From Candidatus Villigracilis propinquus (GTDB taxonomy: Bacteria; Chloroflexota; Anaerolineae; Anaerolineales; Villigracilaceae), in assembly GCA_016714565.1 (NCBI GenBank), contig JADKDM010000007.1:62001-126000 (forward strand): a DNA stretch of 64,000 nt, in the 5' to 3' direction. Positions 18,316-26,348 of the stretch are shown in pieces. How positions within the stretch are numbered: position 1 is the stretch's first letter; every line of letters begins with the position of its first letter. The notes under the pieces are model-generated. The model did not search any database, was not told where the DNA came from, and saw only the letters and a program-made list of their open reading frames with translations. Both the position numbers and the translations under genes were made by a program.

Positions 18316-18408
18316 GCTGCCTGCTCCATTGCTCCTATTTAACGAACAAAGAAGTGGGGGCTACCCACTTCTCGGTGTCTTCTTTATTGGGTTGTCCTTA
18401 CATCCAAA

Positions 18409-18437
18409 ATTTTAGCATAGAGAGAGTGAAGGCGCAA
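18409..18437 (-). promoter_or_regulatory. Putative sigma70-type promoter of the nusA operon
   Basis: On the minus strand TTGCGC and TAAAAT are separated by exactly 17 nt, about 90 nt before the nusA ATG. It lies back-to-back with the -10 box of the divergent methyltransferase gene. Confidence 0.5.
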
Positions 18438-18439
18438 GG

Positions 18440-18445
18440 TATAAT
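18440..18445 (+). promoter_or_regulatory. -10 box for a probable leaderless methyltransferase mRNA
   Basis: A consensus TATAAT ends 7 nt before the ATG at 18453. No Shine-Dalgarno sequence is present, so transcription probably starts at the initiation codon. Confidence 0.55.
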
Positions 18446-18452
18446 CTCAGAT

Positions 18453-19187
18453 ATGACTGAAAGAGACATGCAAAAAGCCGCATTACGCGGAGAACCTTCC
18501 TATGTATGGCGCGCCGGACAACAACGCCGCCTTGAGATGATCGTAAAATTCGCAGGGGAACGCATTCACGGACGTGTGCTTGAAAATGGCTGCGGGGTGG
18601 GAATGTACGTAGAAAAGCTATCAGCCCTCGGCGCGGATGTGATCGGTTTGGAATATGACTTTGAGCGTGCACGCGAAGCGGGAGTCAATTCCGATAAGAT
18701 ATTCAACGCCGCTGGTGAATCCATCCCGCTTCCTGCTTCGACCGTTGACCTGATCCTCAGCCACGAGGTGATCGAACACGTTCAGAGTGACCGCTCCGCG
18801 ATTGCCGAGATGGTGCGCGTGCTGCGGGTGGGTGGGCGCGCGGTGATCTTTTGCCCGAACCGCGGCTACCCGTTTGAAACGCACGGAATTTTTTGGAATG
18901 GAAAATATTATTTTGGCAACAAGCCTTTTGTAAATTATTTACCGCGTGTGTTGCGCGATAAACTCGCCCCGCATGTGCGGGTGTATTCGCGTCGCGATAT
19001 GCAAAAATTATTTGACGGCCTGCCCGTGAAATTCATCGAACGCACTGTCATCTTTGGCGCGTACGATAACATCATTGCTAAATTTGGGCCGCTTGGAAAA
19101 TTCCTGCGTGCGGCGCTGCAATTTCTGGAAGCCACGCCGTTGAAGGTTTTTGGCCTGTCCCATTTTTGGGTGGTGGAGAAAGTATAG
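18453..19187 (+). CDS. Class I SAM-dependent methyltransferase
   Basis: About 244 aa. The frame is open further upstream to 18354, but the ATG at 18453 is preferred because it starts the conserved part and follows a consensus -10 box. Rossmann-fold motif I is VLENGCGVGMYVEKL, with motif II acidic residue in VIGLEYD and motif IV around DLILSHEVIEHV, as in Methyltransf_11. The C-terminal part has Trp/Tyr/Phe-rich blocks with no membrane segment. The substrate is unknown. It is divergent from nusA and followed by a strong terminator. Confidence 0.87.
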   Translation: MTERDMQKAALRGEPSYVWRAGQQRRLEMIVKFAGERIHGRVLENGCGVGMYVEKLSALGADVIGLEYDFERAREAGVNSDKIFNAAGESIPLPASTVDLILSHEVIEHVQSDRSAIAEMVRVLRVGGRAVIFCPNRGYPFETHGIFWNGKYYFGNKPFVNYLPRVLRDKLAPHVRVYSRRDMQKLFDGLPVKFIERTVIFGAYDNIIAKFGPLGKFLRAALQFLEATPLKVFGLSHFWVVEKV

Positions 19188-19191
19188 CCTT

Positions 19192-19246
19192 GTAGTGACA
19201 CTTCAGTCGTTACGATGGAGTGACTGTCACTAAAGTCGCACTAAAC
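19192..19246. repeat. AGTCGTTAC/AAAGTCGCA palindromic element, copy 1
   Basis: Intergenic stretch with nested inverted words (AGTGACA...TGTCACT, CAGTCGTTACGA, CTAAAGTCGCA). The words TGCGACTTTAG and AGTCGTTAC recur in inverted order at 35640-35715, suggesting a degenerate dispersed element. Confidence 0.4.
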
Positions 19247-19248
19247 AA

Positions 19249-19281
19249 AAACCTCCGAGGTCTTCAAGACCTCGGAGGTTT
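19249..19281. terminator. Bidirectional terminator
   Basis: AAACCTCCGAGGTC pairs perfectly with GACCTCGGAGGTTT around TTCAA, between the convergent methyltransferase gene and the minus-strand gene at 19293. Confidence 0.9.
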
Positions 19282-19292
19282 GCTTTCATCTT

Positions 19293-19721
19293 TTATTCGC
19301 CATCACCCTCGCCGCCTGCAATGCCGGGCTGTTCCACCCGTACGATCTCGCCGTGGTAGTTGATGACCACTTTGAAACCCATCATGCCGAGATAGGCGCG
19401 CATGTCTTCGGGGATGCCGGTTTGCATAAGGGCATCGAATTGCTTGTCGATATTTTTTAATTGCTGTTCGATGATGGCTTTGGAGAAGGGATCTTCCTGT
19501 CCGAGCATTTTTGCGGTCTGCTCGGAGATGATGTCTTCGCTGCCTTTCATCATTTCGGCCATTTGAGCGAGCACGGCGCGGTCCACCTGCTCGGCGGGGA
19601 TGTGACGTTTGAAACCATCATCATTTACAACGTAGCAGGGGTCGCTTCCAATAAAAGCGGATTCGGCAGGGCGGCCTGCTTCATCAATCACAAGTCCGGC
19701 GAAAAGGGGAGTGTTGGGCAT
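19293..19721 (-). CDS. Conserved hypothetical protein (142 aa)
   Basis: No named family recognised. The N-terminus (MPNTPLFAGLVIDEAGRPAE, then FIGSDPCYVVNDDGFKRHI) looks like a small beta-rich domain; the centre (about 50-105) is helical with a Met/Gln-rich stretch; the end (MRAYLGMMGFKVVINYHGEIVRVE) is beta-rich and the tail is Gly/Glu-rich. No signal peptide or membrane helix, so probably cytosolic. It lies in tandem with the LURP-one-related gene upstream. Confidence 0.75.
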   Translation of the reverse strand: MPNTPLFAGLVIDEAGRPAESAFIGSDPCYVVNDDGFKRHIPAEQVDRAVLAQMAEMMKGSEDIISEQTAKMLGQEDPFSKAIIEQQLKNIDKQFDALMQTGIPEDMRAYLGMMGFKVVINYHGEIVRVEQPGIAGGEGDGE

Positions 19722-19731
19722 GGAGTTGTTT

Positions 19732-19779
19732 CCACTTTCTACTTTCCACTATCTACAACCAATGGAAAGTAGAAAGTGG
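19732..19779. repeat. Perfect 17-bp inverted repeat with 14-nt loop
   Basis: CCACTTTCTACTTTCCA at 19732-19748 and its exact complement at 19763-19779, in the spacer between the LURP-one-related gene and the 142-aa gene. It may act as a 3'-end hairpin for the upstream gene, though no T-run follows. Confidence 0.6.
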
Positions 19780-19787
19780 GTGATGAA

Positions 19788-20363
19788 TTAGCTCTGTCGT
19801 CCTTCAACGGCTGCGAGCAAAACGCCTGCGGCGACGCCGAGGCGGCGATCCAGCTGATTGGCAGTATCCATGCTGAAGTCGAGGTTCAATTCATAGGTGA
19901 AGGGATTGAAATTCTGTTTGAGGTCTGCCACGCGATTGGCGCCGAGGGTGATGTCGTAATTCTGCGGGACAAGACCCGATAGGAAGCGGCGCACCAATGC
20001 CAGTCCCATGCTGTCTTCAAATAATTTGCCGATGACGTTATCTCCGACATCGAGGACTTCCCATTCATCGCGCAGAATGGACGCGAGTCCCTTGCGGCGA
20101 AGAGCACCGACCTTTTGGCCGCTAGCGCTGTCTACGACATCATAGGCGGCGGAGAAGTCCACGATCTGACGTGCTTTGATCATCAACACTTCCTGTGTTT
20201 TGCTTTCGTCAGAATAGACGCGGATATCCTCGCGCAGTTTGAACATCTTTTGTTCGCTAAAGAGCACAAGTTGTCCGTTTGGGGCGAATAAGCGGAATTT
20301 TCCAGCGAGAGCAAAGACCTGTCGTTTGAGCGTGTATTGGTTGTATTGAAAAATTGAGTTCAT
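19788..20363 (-). CDS. LURP-one-related (LOR) / tubby-like beta-barrel protein
   Basis: 191 aa from the ATG at 20363, which has an AAGGAAAAG Shine-Dalgarno; the longer frame to 20405 runs into the next gene's stop. The sequence shows the LOR layout: YTLKRQVFALAGKFRLFAP, LREDIRVYSDESKTQEVLMIKARQIVDFSAAYDVVDS, and GLASILRDEWEVLD, a series of short strands forming a 12-stranded barrel around a C-terminal helix, as in tubby and phospholipid scramblases. The function in bacteria is not known. It precedes the hairpin at 19732-19779. Confidence 0.75.
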   Translation of the reverse strand: MNSIFQYNQYTLKRQVFALAGKFRLFAPNGQLVLFSEQKMFKLREDIRVYSDESKTQEVLMIKARQIVDFSAAYDVVDSASGQKVGALRRKGLASILRDEWEVLDVGDNVIGKLFEDSMGLALVRRFLSGLVPQNYDITLGANRVADLKQNFNPFTYELNLDFSMDTANQLDRRLGVAAGVLLAAVEGRQS

Positions 20364-20404
20364 GGTTTCTTTTCCTTTATAAAGTTGATTGGTGTCTGTG
20401 TGCA

Positions 20405-21427
20405 TTAAACAACCTGAACCCGTGTTCCTTGACCGGGCAGGTTGATGTAATCTTTATTTGATGGGACTACGGGGCTGGTCCAGCGATAGACCCATTTGGA
20501 AACGCTGGAAGGCAGATTGATGCAGCCGTTGCTGCGTGGACGGCCATAGTCATTGTGCCAGTAGGTTCCATGAAAGGCGTGGCCGGAACCGGTGAAGAAG
20601 GATACCCAGGGCACTCCGGGCAGGCTGTAGATGTTGGCAACCGCATCACCAAAGTTGGTCATGTGAATGGAAGGTCCCTTGTGATAAGTAGACCATTCGC
20701 CTACGGGAGTATCTGTCCCGCGTTGTCCACTGGCGCAGCGGGCGGAGAGTACCAGCTTTTCACCTTCAAAAGCGGTGACCATTTGAGTTGCGAGATCTAC
20801 ATGCAGGAGTTTTTCTTCGTTGGGAACTTCCGGGGAGAGTTGGGTCAGTTCATCATCCGGGATGATGCGCAGGTTATAGGAAGGGATATAGAACGATTCT
20901 TCCAGTATCTTGTCGTAGATCTCGTACCATACACTTTTTTCCTGACGGTTGACATGCACCTTTTGAATCCAGTGTGTGGTTTCGTAATAGATGCGATGCG
21001 CATTTTTGGCATTGATGAAGGGGGAGGTGTAGGTGAGGCTGACGGGAACGCAAACCTCTGCGAGTTTGCCTTCTGCCGGAATTTCGTAAACGGCTTTTTG
21101 ATATTTTGTTTCGACCGGCATAAGAATCGAGGAATGGACGTACCCGCCATTTACTTGATACCAGGTTGTGTTGTATGGATTGTCTTTGCTTTCGCCCTGA
21201 ACCTCTCCAAGCAAATTGACGACCTTGTCTTTGCCAAGGAGTTCGATCTTTGGGGCGTTGAAGGAGGGTTCAGACTGAATGGGGACTCCGCTCCACAGGG
21301 CGAGTCCCTGGGAGGCTGGGGAAGCGGCCAGGGCGCGGTTAATGCCCAATTCGGAGAGAGCAAGCCCGAGCACGCCCGAAGCGGATAGCTTTAAAAAGTC
21401 ACGGCGTGAAAGTTGGGAAATAGTCAT
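20405..21427 (-). CDS. L,D-transpeptidase (YkuD) with Tat signal
   Basis: 340 aa. Tat signal peptide at the N-terminus (SRRDFLKLSASGVLGLAL, then an AxA-type region near residue 35). After two SH3-like beta segments (about 40-190) comes the YkuD catalytic domain with the Tyr/His block HGTYWHNDYGRPRSNGC; the nucleophile is Cys302 in RSNGCINLP (Asn replaces the usual His of SHGC). It forms 3-3 crosslinks or attaches proteins to peptidoglycan. No Shine-Dalgarno; a TACAAT box lies 6 nt before the ATG. It is last in the cluster of wall genes. Confidence 0.93.
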   Translation of the reverse strand: MTISQLSRRDFLKLSASGVLGLALSELGINRALAASPASQGLALWSGVPIQSEPSFNAPKIELLGKDKVVNLLGEVQGESKDNPYNTTWYQVNGGYVHSSILMPVETKYQKAVYEIPAEGKLAEVCVPVSLTYTSPFINAKNAHRIYYETTHWIQKVHVNRQEKSVWYEIYDKILEESFYIPSYNLRIIPDDELTQLSPEVPNEEKLLHVDLATQMVTAFEGEKLVLSARCASGQRGTDTPVGEWSTYHKGPSIHMTNFGDAVANIYSLPGVPWVSFFTGSGHAFHGTYWHNDYGRPRSNGCINLPSSVSKWVYRWTSPVVPSNKDYINLPGQGTRVQVV

Positions 21428-21433
21428 AATTGA

Positions 21434-21439
21434 ATTGTA
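21434..21439 (-). promoter_or_regulatory. -10 box for a probable leaderless L,D-transpeptidase mRNA
   Basis: TACAAT on the minus strand ends 6 nt before the ATG at 21427, with no Shine-Dalgarno sequence. It gives this gene its own promoter separate from the upstream transpeptidases. Confidence 0.5.
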
Positions 21440-21602
21440 CCGCTTGTTTTTAAGTCACCAAAATTTCTCTTAAAGTTATTAGAAAACAATCAAAACTTCG
21501 GTTTGTTCTTTTATGCGGCACTTCGTAATCATAAAGGTTGAGAGGAAGTTTAGAGAATGTCCCTTTAGTACTACGACATGGCTCAAGCCGCCGTCCTCGG
21601 CG

Positions 21603-22640
21603 CTACTCGATGATCTCGACTTTGGTTCCCACACCGCCAAAGGAGAATTCTTTGTTCATGGCCACTTGGGGAGATGTCCAGCGGTAGAGCCATTTTGCGG
21701 CGTTGGAGGCGAGGTTGATGCAGCCGTGGGAACGCGGTCTGCCAAAATCGTTGTGCCAGAAGGTGCCGTGGAAGGAGATACCGCCATCGGTGATGTACTG
21801 CACCCAGGGTACACCGGGCAGGTCAAAACCGCTGGCGGCAATATCTCCTGCGGCCATGTGACGCGAGGGACGTTTGTAAAATGTGAGGAAATCTCCCTGC
21901 GGCGTGGTGTATGTGCCGACCTGCAGGATGGCACCTGTGGAGGCGGCGGTCACAAAGACGGGGATGTTGTATTCGTACGCGATGACGATCTGCTGGTCAA
22001 GCCGCACCTGGATTTTTTTATCTTTGCTTGAAACTTCGGGGGAGATCGGTGCAAGCTCGTCCGCGGTCATGATGCGGATATGTTCGGCACGCGCGTAATA
22101 TAACTTGTCCCATTTATCATCGCGCACCTGATACCAGACTTGCCCATCCGCATTGGTCGTTACGCTTTTGACCCAATGGGTCGTTTCATAATACATGCGG
22201 TAGACGGTATCTGATTCGTTATTGGGTTCTTCGTGCGCATCGGTGTATGGGACGCTGACCTCGGCCAGTAGTCCATCCTTGGGTATTTCTATTCGCGGCG
22301 TATTCAGAACGGTGCGCACGGGATGGATGTCACCCGAGTAAACGTAGCCTTCTGCGAAATCTTCCGTGCCGATCTGATACCAAACACGATTGTGCGCTTC
22401 CAGGTCATCGCTGATGGCTGTGTTGTTAATACTGAGAACAGTATCCCGCTGATAGAATCTGACCTTCTCGGCATCCTTGGATGGAAGTTTATAGACCCAA
22501 ACGGTGCGCGTGGTCACACGTCCCTGCTGGGTGGCGAAGGGATTATCGAAATGAAAATTGAGCGGAGGCGCCAGCAACCCTGCCAGCCCCAACCCGCTCA
22601 ATTTTAAAAAGTCTCTTCGTGATAAGTTTGGTGATTTCAT
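21603..22640 (-). CDS. L,D-transpeptidase (YkuD) with Tat signal, paralogue 2
   Basis: 345 aa. Tat-type N-terminus (NLSRRDFLKLSGLGLAGLL). Same layout as the next gene downstream: two SH3-like beta segments, then a YkuD domain with HGTFWHNDFGRPRSHGC and the nucleophile Cys307 in SHGCINLAS. The two proteins share most motifs but differ widely elsewhere, so this is an old duplication. A ~175-nt gap with no gene separates them. No good Shine-Dalgarno is visible. Confidence 0.93.
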   Translation of the reverse strand: MKSPNLSRRDFLKLSGLGLAGLLAPPLNFHFDNPFATQQGRVTTRTVWVYKLPSKDAEKVRFYQRDTVLSINNTAISDDLEAHNRVWYQIGTEDFAEGYVYSGDIHPVRTVLNTPRIEIPKDGLLAEVSVPYTDAHEEPNNESDTVYRMYYETTHWVKSVTTNADGQVWYQVRDDKWDKLYYARAEHIRIMTADELAPISPEVSSKDKKIQVRLDQQIVIAYEYNIPVFVTAASTGAILQVGTYTTPQGDFLTFYKRPSRHMAAGDIAASGFDLPGVPWVQYITDGGISFHGTFWHNDFGRPRSHGCINLASNAAKWLYRWTSPQVAMNKEFSFGGVGTKVEIIE

Positions 22641-22660
22641 TCTATAAAAGGTAGGACACT

Positions 22661-22733
22661 GTGAGGAAGGCTTTAGCCCGACGAAGCAATTTGAGATTGC
22701 TTCGGGCGAAAAACCATCGCCTTCGCAATGACG
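22661..22733. repeat. GTCATTGCGAGG-type dispersed palindromic repeat, copy 2
   Basis: GTGAGGAAGG...CGACGAAGCAAT, then ATTGCTTCGGGCG...CCTTCGCAATGACG: the same inverted core (GAAGCAAT/ATTGCTTC) and ends as copies 1 and 3. It fills the spacer between two transpeptidase genes. Confidence 0.75.
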
Positions 22734-22739
22734 TGGTCG

Positions 22740-23678
22740 CTAATAATGTACGTTCACCACAGTTCCAACTTTGGAGAAGTTGTACACCCATTCCGCATCG
22801 GGGGTGGAGAGATTGACACAGCCATGACTCATGGGCGTTCCAAAGTTATTGTGCCAGTACGTGCCGTGGATTCCGTAATCCCCGTAGAAATACATAATGT
22901 ATGGAACATCCGGCAAATAATAGCCAGGCCCAGACATGGCAGCCGAGCGCAATTTCACCCAGACCTTGTAACTGCCCGTCACGGTTGGCGTTTGCCATGT
23001 GCCCGTGGAAACGATAAAGGAATTAACAAGCACATCGCCTTCATAGGCATACAAGCGCTGCTCTGAAAGATCCACATCGATCCAACGTTCGCCGCCGTTA
23101 CCCGTGTACACTGCCGGAGGGACATTTGCCACAGCAGTGGCTGGGGCTACATATTCAGGGGTTGGGGTGTCGGGAATGATTTCCGCAGAAATCACAGAAG
23201 CTTCACCCGCAACCTGTGGCACGGAAGTTGCAGTTGCCGGTTCAACATACAATGTGTTGGTTGGCTGTACAACAACATCCAGATTCGGCTGGGCAGTTAC
23301 TTCGGGAATTGATGTGAGTGTGGCCGTCGGCGGAATGACCTGTGCCACAGACTGCCCGCCAATGGGTGTATAAGTCGGCTTGGCAATATCTACCTGAGCA
23401 AAGGATTGTACAGGCGCTTTCTGCACCTGCTGTGGAGCGGATGAAATATTTAAGATGGATGCCAGCACCGGGGAATTGACCGCCGACCAGGCTGCAAACA
23501 AAAAGACAGCGCAACCCATAACGACCAATAAGATGGGAAGGATTAGATTCTTTTTCTTTTTTCCACCCTTTGAAACGCCTCGGGCCGGACCGTTTGCCTG
23601 ATCCTGATTTCCCGAACCGCTTTCACTCTGCTGCATTTTCCCGTTTTGTTGAGCCATGGAATCGCGTAGTTTTTTCAT
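22740..23678 (-). CDS. Membrane-anchored L,D-transpeptidase, paralogue 3
   Basis: 312 aa. A hydrophilic ~38-residue cytoplasmic N-terminus ending in a Lys run (KGGKKKKN), one membrane helix (LILPILLVVMGCAVFLFAAW), a ~130-residue Pro/Thr/Val-rich spacer, then a YkuD domain (about 185-310) with WIDVDLSEQRLYAYEGD, HGTYWHNNFGTPMSHGC and nucleophile Cys287 in SHGCVNL. The long spacer would let the catalytic domain reach the wall. The ATG has an AAGGTGAAG Shine-Dalgarno. Confidence 0.92.
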   Translation of the reverse strand: MKKLRDSMAQQNGKMQQSESGSGNQDQANGPARGVSKGGKKKKNLILPILLVVMGCAVFLFAAWSAVNSPVLASILNISSAPQQVQKAPVQSFAQVDIAKPTYTPIGGQSVAQVIPPTATLTSIPEVTAQPNLDVVVQPTNTLYVEPATATSVPQVAGEASVISAEIIPDTPTPEYVAPATAVANVPPAVYTGNGGERWIDVDLSEQRLYAYEGDVLVNSFIVSTGTWQTPTVTGSYKVWVKLRSAAMSGPGYYLPDVPYIMYFYGDYGIHGTYWHNNFGTPMSHGCVNLSTPDAEWVYNFSKVGTVVNVHY

Positions 23679-23757
23679 ACTTCACCTTTTGGGAAAGTCC
23701 ACTTCTAAATTCATTATTAAATATTATAAACCTTAGACGGGCAAAACGACTCGTTTA

Positions 23758-24474
23758 TTATCGTTGAATTTCCACAGGTGTGCCAAGCTCGGCCCAGTCA
23801 TACAGCAGCTGAGACTCATACACGCCCAGCACCACACATCCATACGAGATGGGGGTGCCGAGATAACCTGCCCACAACTGTCCGCCGTTGGAGAGGATCG
23901 GCAGGGCATGGATGCCATTTTCCAGATTCGCAGACCAATAAATGCCCAGCCAGTTAGGCATCCACAGATCCCAGGTGGAGCCGTAGGCATTGGGAATCTT
24001 ATCCAACACGCTAAAGTTCCCAACGCGGGTAGCGCTGTTCATGCCCGTAGATGCGACAAAACTGTACACAAGCGCATCGCCTTCATACACATACATGTGC
24101 TGTTCAGAGATATCCACAAGGATATATTTGTTCCCGCCATACGTAGGTGTGGGCTCGCCGGGTTGTGCGCCAGGCTCAGTGTTGGATGAATCCACGATCT
24201 CGGCTTGCACCACAGGCTCAGGCAAATTGGTTGGAATTTCAGTTGGCAGGATGGGGAGTGCGGTTGTTGTGGGAAGCGCAGTATAGGTGGGCTTTGCGAT
24301 CTCAGCCATTGCAAAAGACTGAACGTACGTAGGGATAAAGACCGGCTCGCTTGTCTCCAGCGCAGAAGATGAGGTCACCGTCCATGCCGCAATGCCAGCG
24401 ACTGTGATGATCAAGGCCACGAGAAGCGCCGGACGGAAATTTCTTTTTTGCGGAGGTCGAGTGGATTTTCTCAT
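23758..24474 (-). CDS. Membrane-anchored L,D-transpeptidase, paralogue 4 (atypical active site)
   Basis: 238 aa. Basic N-terminus (RKSTRPPQKRNF), one membrane helix (ALLVALIITVAGIAAW), a Pro/Thr/Glu spacer, then YkuD-like sequence: ILVDISEQHMYVYEGDALVYSF, NGIHALP and the nucleophile Cys213 in ISYGCVVLG. The usual His before Gly-Cys is Tyr, so the active site departs from the family norm. The gene overlaps the stop of the amidase gene by 4 nt (ATGA), so it is translated together with it. Confidence 0.88.
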   Translation of the reverse strand: MRKSTRPPQKRNFRPALLVALIITVAGIAAWTVTSSSALETSEPVFIPTYVQSFAMAEIAKPTYTALPTTTALPILPTEIPTNLPEPVVQAEIVDSSNTEPGAQPGEPTPTYGGNKYILVDISEQHMYVYEGDALVYSFVASTGMNSATRVGNFSVLDKIPNAYGSTWDLWMPNWLGIYWSANLENGIHALPILSNGGQLWAGYLGTPISYGCVVLGVYESQLLYDWAELGTPVEIQR

Positions 24475-25265
24475 GGCGTTAAAGTGGGCAGCGCGGTGGG
24501 GAGAACGCTTTCATTATTAATAAAGCATAGAATTCCCTGCGTTACTGCTTCAGCCACACGGTCAGTCTGGTTGGTGAGGATGTCACGGTCCAGATTCAGG
24601 AATCCCGTTTCGATGATGGCAGTAATGGTGTTCGGGTCAATTTCAGAGAAGGCGTGATATTCGGTCATATCCGCGGTGATGCTGTTCGCGTGGAAGGTCA
24701 TCCCAGTCACCTGCTGGTAGCGGTCTGTCATGCAGGCCGTCAGGCGTTGAGCGCGGTTCACATCGCGCGTTTCCAGTGAAGCCGCCACTTTGAAACCGGT
24801 CGCTTCTTCATTGATATATTCGCAGGAATCATTATGGATCGAAACAAGAGCCACCGCACGATACCCGCTCAAGCGGGTGTCGAATTCATTTAACAGATCC
24901 ACCTGATAGCCTTTGGCAACCAGGCTTTCCTGTACCAGGGTCGCAATGTTGAGATTCACTTCCACTTCGGTTAATTCCGGCTGGCCGTTCTCATCAAAAC
25001 AGACCGCACCAGAGTCATTGCCCGTGTGACCCGCCACAATGCCAATGCGTAGTTGCGGCTGGGGCGAGGTAACTACATTCGGTCCCGCTTGAGGCGTGAG
25101 GATCAAACGCATTTGTTCTTCCAAATTGCTGGCAAAAAAACTGGTGGGTGTCCACGCCGTAAAAAGGGTCGCGAGCAAAACGGCAATACCTAATGTGGAT
25201 GAGAATGCATTCGGCAGGCGCGGTTTTCGCGGACGACGGGGCGGGGTTTCTTTTTTAGATTCCAT
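24471..25265 (-). CDS. N-acetylmuramoyl-L-alanine amidase (Amidase_3), membrane-anchored
   Basis: 264 aa. Basic Arg/Pro/Lys N-terminus, one membrane helix (about residues 25-46), then an Amidase_3 domain. Zinc ligands: His in GIVAGHTGND, Glu in LTEVEVNLNIA, His in VSIHNDSC; the catalytic Glu is in AIIETGFLNL. It cleaves the bond between MurNAc and the stem peptide. The start is ATG at 25265. It is the first gene of a wall-remodelling cluster with four L,D-transpeptidases downstream, and overlaps the next gene by 4 nt. Confidence 0.92.
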   Translation of the reverse strand: MESKKETPPRRPRKPRLPNAFSSTLGIAVLLATLFTAWTPTSFFASNLEEQMRLILTPQAGPNVVTSPQPQLRIGIVAGHTGNDSGAVCFDENGQPELTEVEVNLNIATLVQESLVAKGYQVDLLNEFDTRLSGYRAVALVSIHNDSCEYINEEATGFKVAASLETRDVNRAQRLTACMTDRYQQVTGMTFHANSITADMTEYHAFSEIDPNTITAIIETGFLNLDRDILTNQTDRVAEAVTQGILCFINNESVLPTALPTLTP

Positions 25266-25367
25266 GTTCTATGTAATATTACCTTAAATTTGGCCTGTTT
25301 GCGTCGCACCAGACGGGTGGGTTTTTCTGAATTAATCTGAAGAATCTATTCGGTTGGATGCGTCCCA

Positions 25368-26348
25368 TTAAGTGGAATGCGACGCATCCTTGAATAGCTT
25401 TTGCATCGCCTTCAAACTGGAAACAGGCAGCGCTAAATTCTTTACCCGGGTGTGCTCGTATTGAAACACTTTTGAATTTGGCGCGAGCGCAGCCGCACGC
25501 TGACCGAAGTCTTCATACGAAAGATACCCCGCCAGAAAGATCTCCATGCCGTACACCCAAATGTTGCCCCACTCCGCAGGTTGGATGACATGCGCCTCTT
25601 TGATCGCATCGCAATGGATTCCAACCCGTGCCTCTGCAACACGGCGGATGTGAACGCTTGAGATGGAATAAAAGGATTCATCCACTTTGACTTTTGTCTT
25701 CGGTGGCAGGCTGATGACCTCTCGCTTCATTTCTCGCGCCTCATCCTGCCCGTTGATTTCGATCAGCAGTTCCTCCGCTGAATCAGATTTCAAGGTCAGC
25801 GCCCCCAGCGGATTCCAACTTGCTGGCTTTCGCCACGCCTCAGGCATGGCATGGACGAGGTAATGCGGCTGTTTTGTCTCGATGGCTTTCTTCAAGTCCG
25901 CTTGTGAGGCGGCGATGAGTCCGGCTAAAAATCCAAAGATGTACAAGTCATTGCGGAGATGCCCATCACCCGCATGTTGATCCGCTGGAACAAGCGCTGG
26001 CGCATTTAATAAAATAGACGGGTCACGACGCATCTCTGCAATTTGTGCGCGGTGCGAGATGAGATACGACTTTACATCGCACCGTCTGCCACCAAGGGCT
26101 ACATCGTATCGCTCGCGGTCAGTGAATGGCGCGGCGGCTTTTACTTCAAAGGGAATATTGTTTTGCGAAAGATAACGCCGAAAGGCGAGTTCCACTGCCA
26201 CACTGGCAACCACACGCCGCAGCCTGTCATACGGAGATGACCCTGCGCGGTCAAAAGAATAATTGAGTGACCGCAATGCGTAGGCAATCCCGCCTTCGGT
26301 GAGGTCAGCTGTGTAGGGCAGGCGGAGAATGTCAGTGGGGGTGAGCAT
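25368..26348 (-). CDS. Hypothetical protein with PD-(D/E)XK-like motif
   Basis: 326 aa, no named family recognised. Residues about 45-100 show a helix (VASVAVELAFRRYLSQNN), then PFTDRERYDVALGGRRCDVKSYL: an Asp followed at ~10 residues by a Asp-x-Lys, preceded by a helix carrying a Glu. That is the spacing of the PD-(D/E)XK nuclease core (here DxK). The rest is mixed alpha/beta with a Trp-containing C-terminal half and no membrane helix. It has no partner methylase or toxin. It lies alone between the wall cluster and the gap at 26349. The nuclease call is an inference from motif only. Confidence 0.6.
   Translation of the reverse strand: MLTPTDILRLPYTADLTEGGIAYALRSLNYSFDRAGSSPYDRLRRVVASVAVELAFRRYLSQNNIPFEVKAAAPFTDRERYDVALGGRRCDVKSYLISHRAQIAEMRRDPSILLNAPALVPADQHAGDGHLRNDLYIFGFLAGLIAASQADLKKAIETKQPHYLVHAMPEAWRKPASWNPLGALTLKSDSAEELLIEINGQDEAREMKREVISLPPKTKVKVDESFYSISSVHIRRVAEARVGIHCDAIKEAHVIQPAEWGNIWVYGMEIFLAGYLSYEDFGQRAAALAPNSKVFQYEHTRVKNLALPVSSLKAMQKLFKDASHST

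Noticed and set aside
21603..23678. Insertion sequence near the wall-gene cluster
   Set aside because: No transposase gene or matching terminal repeats flank it; the 22661-22733 palindrome is a short dispersed repeat, not an IS.
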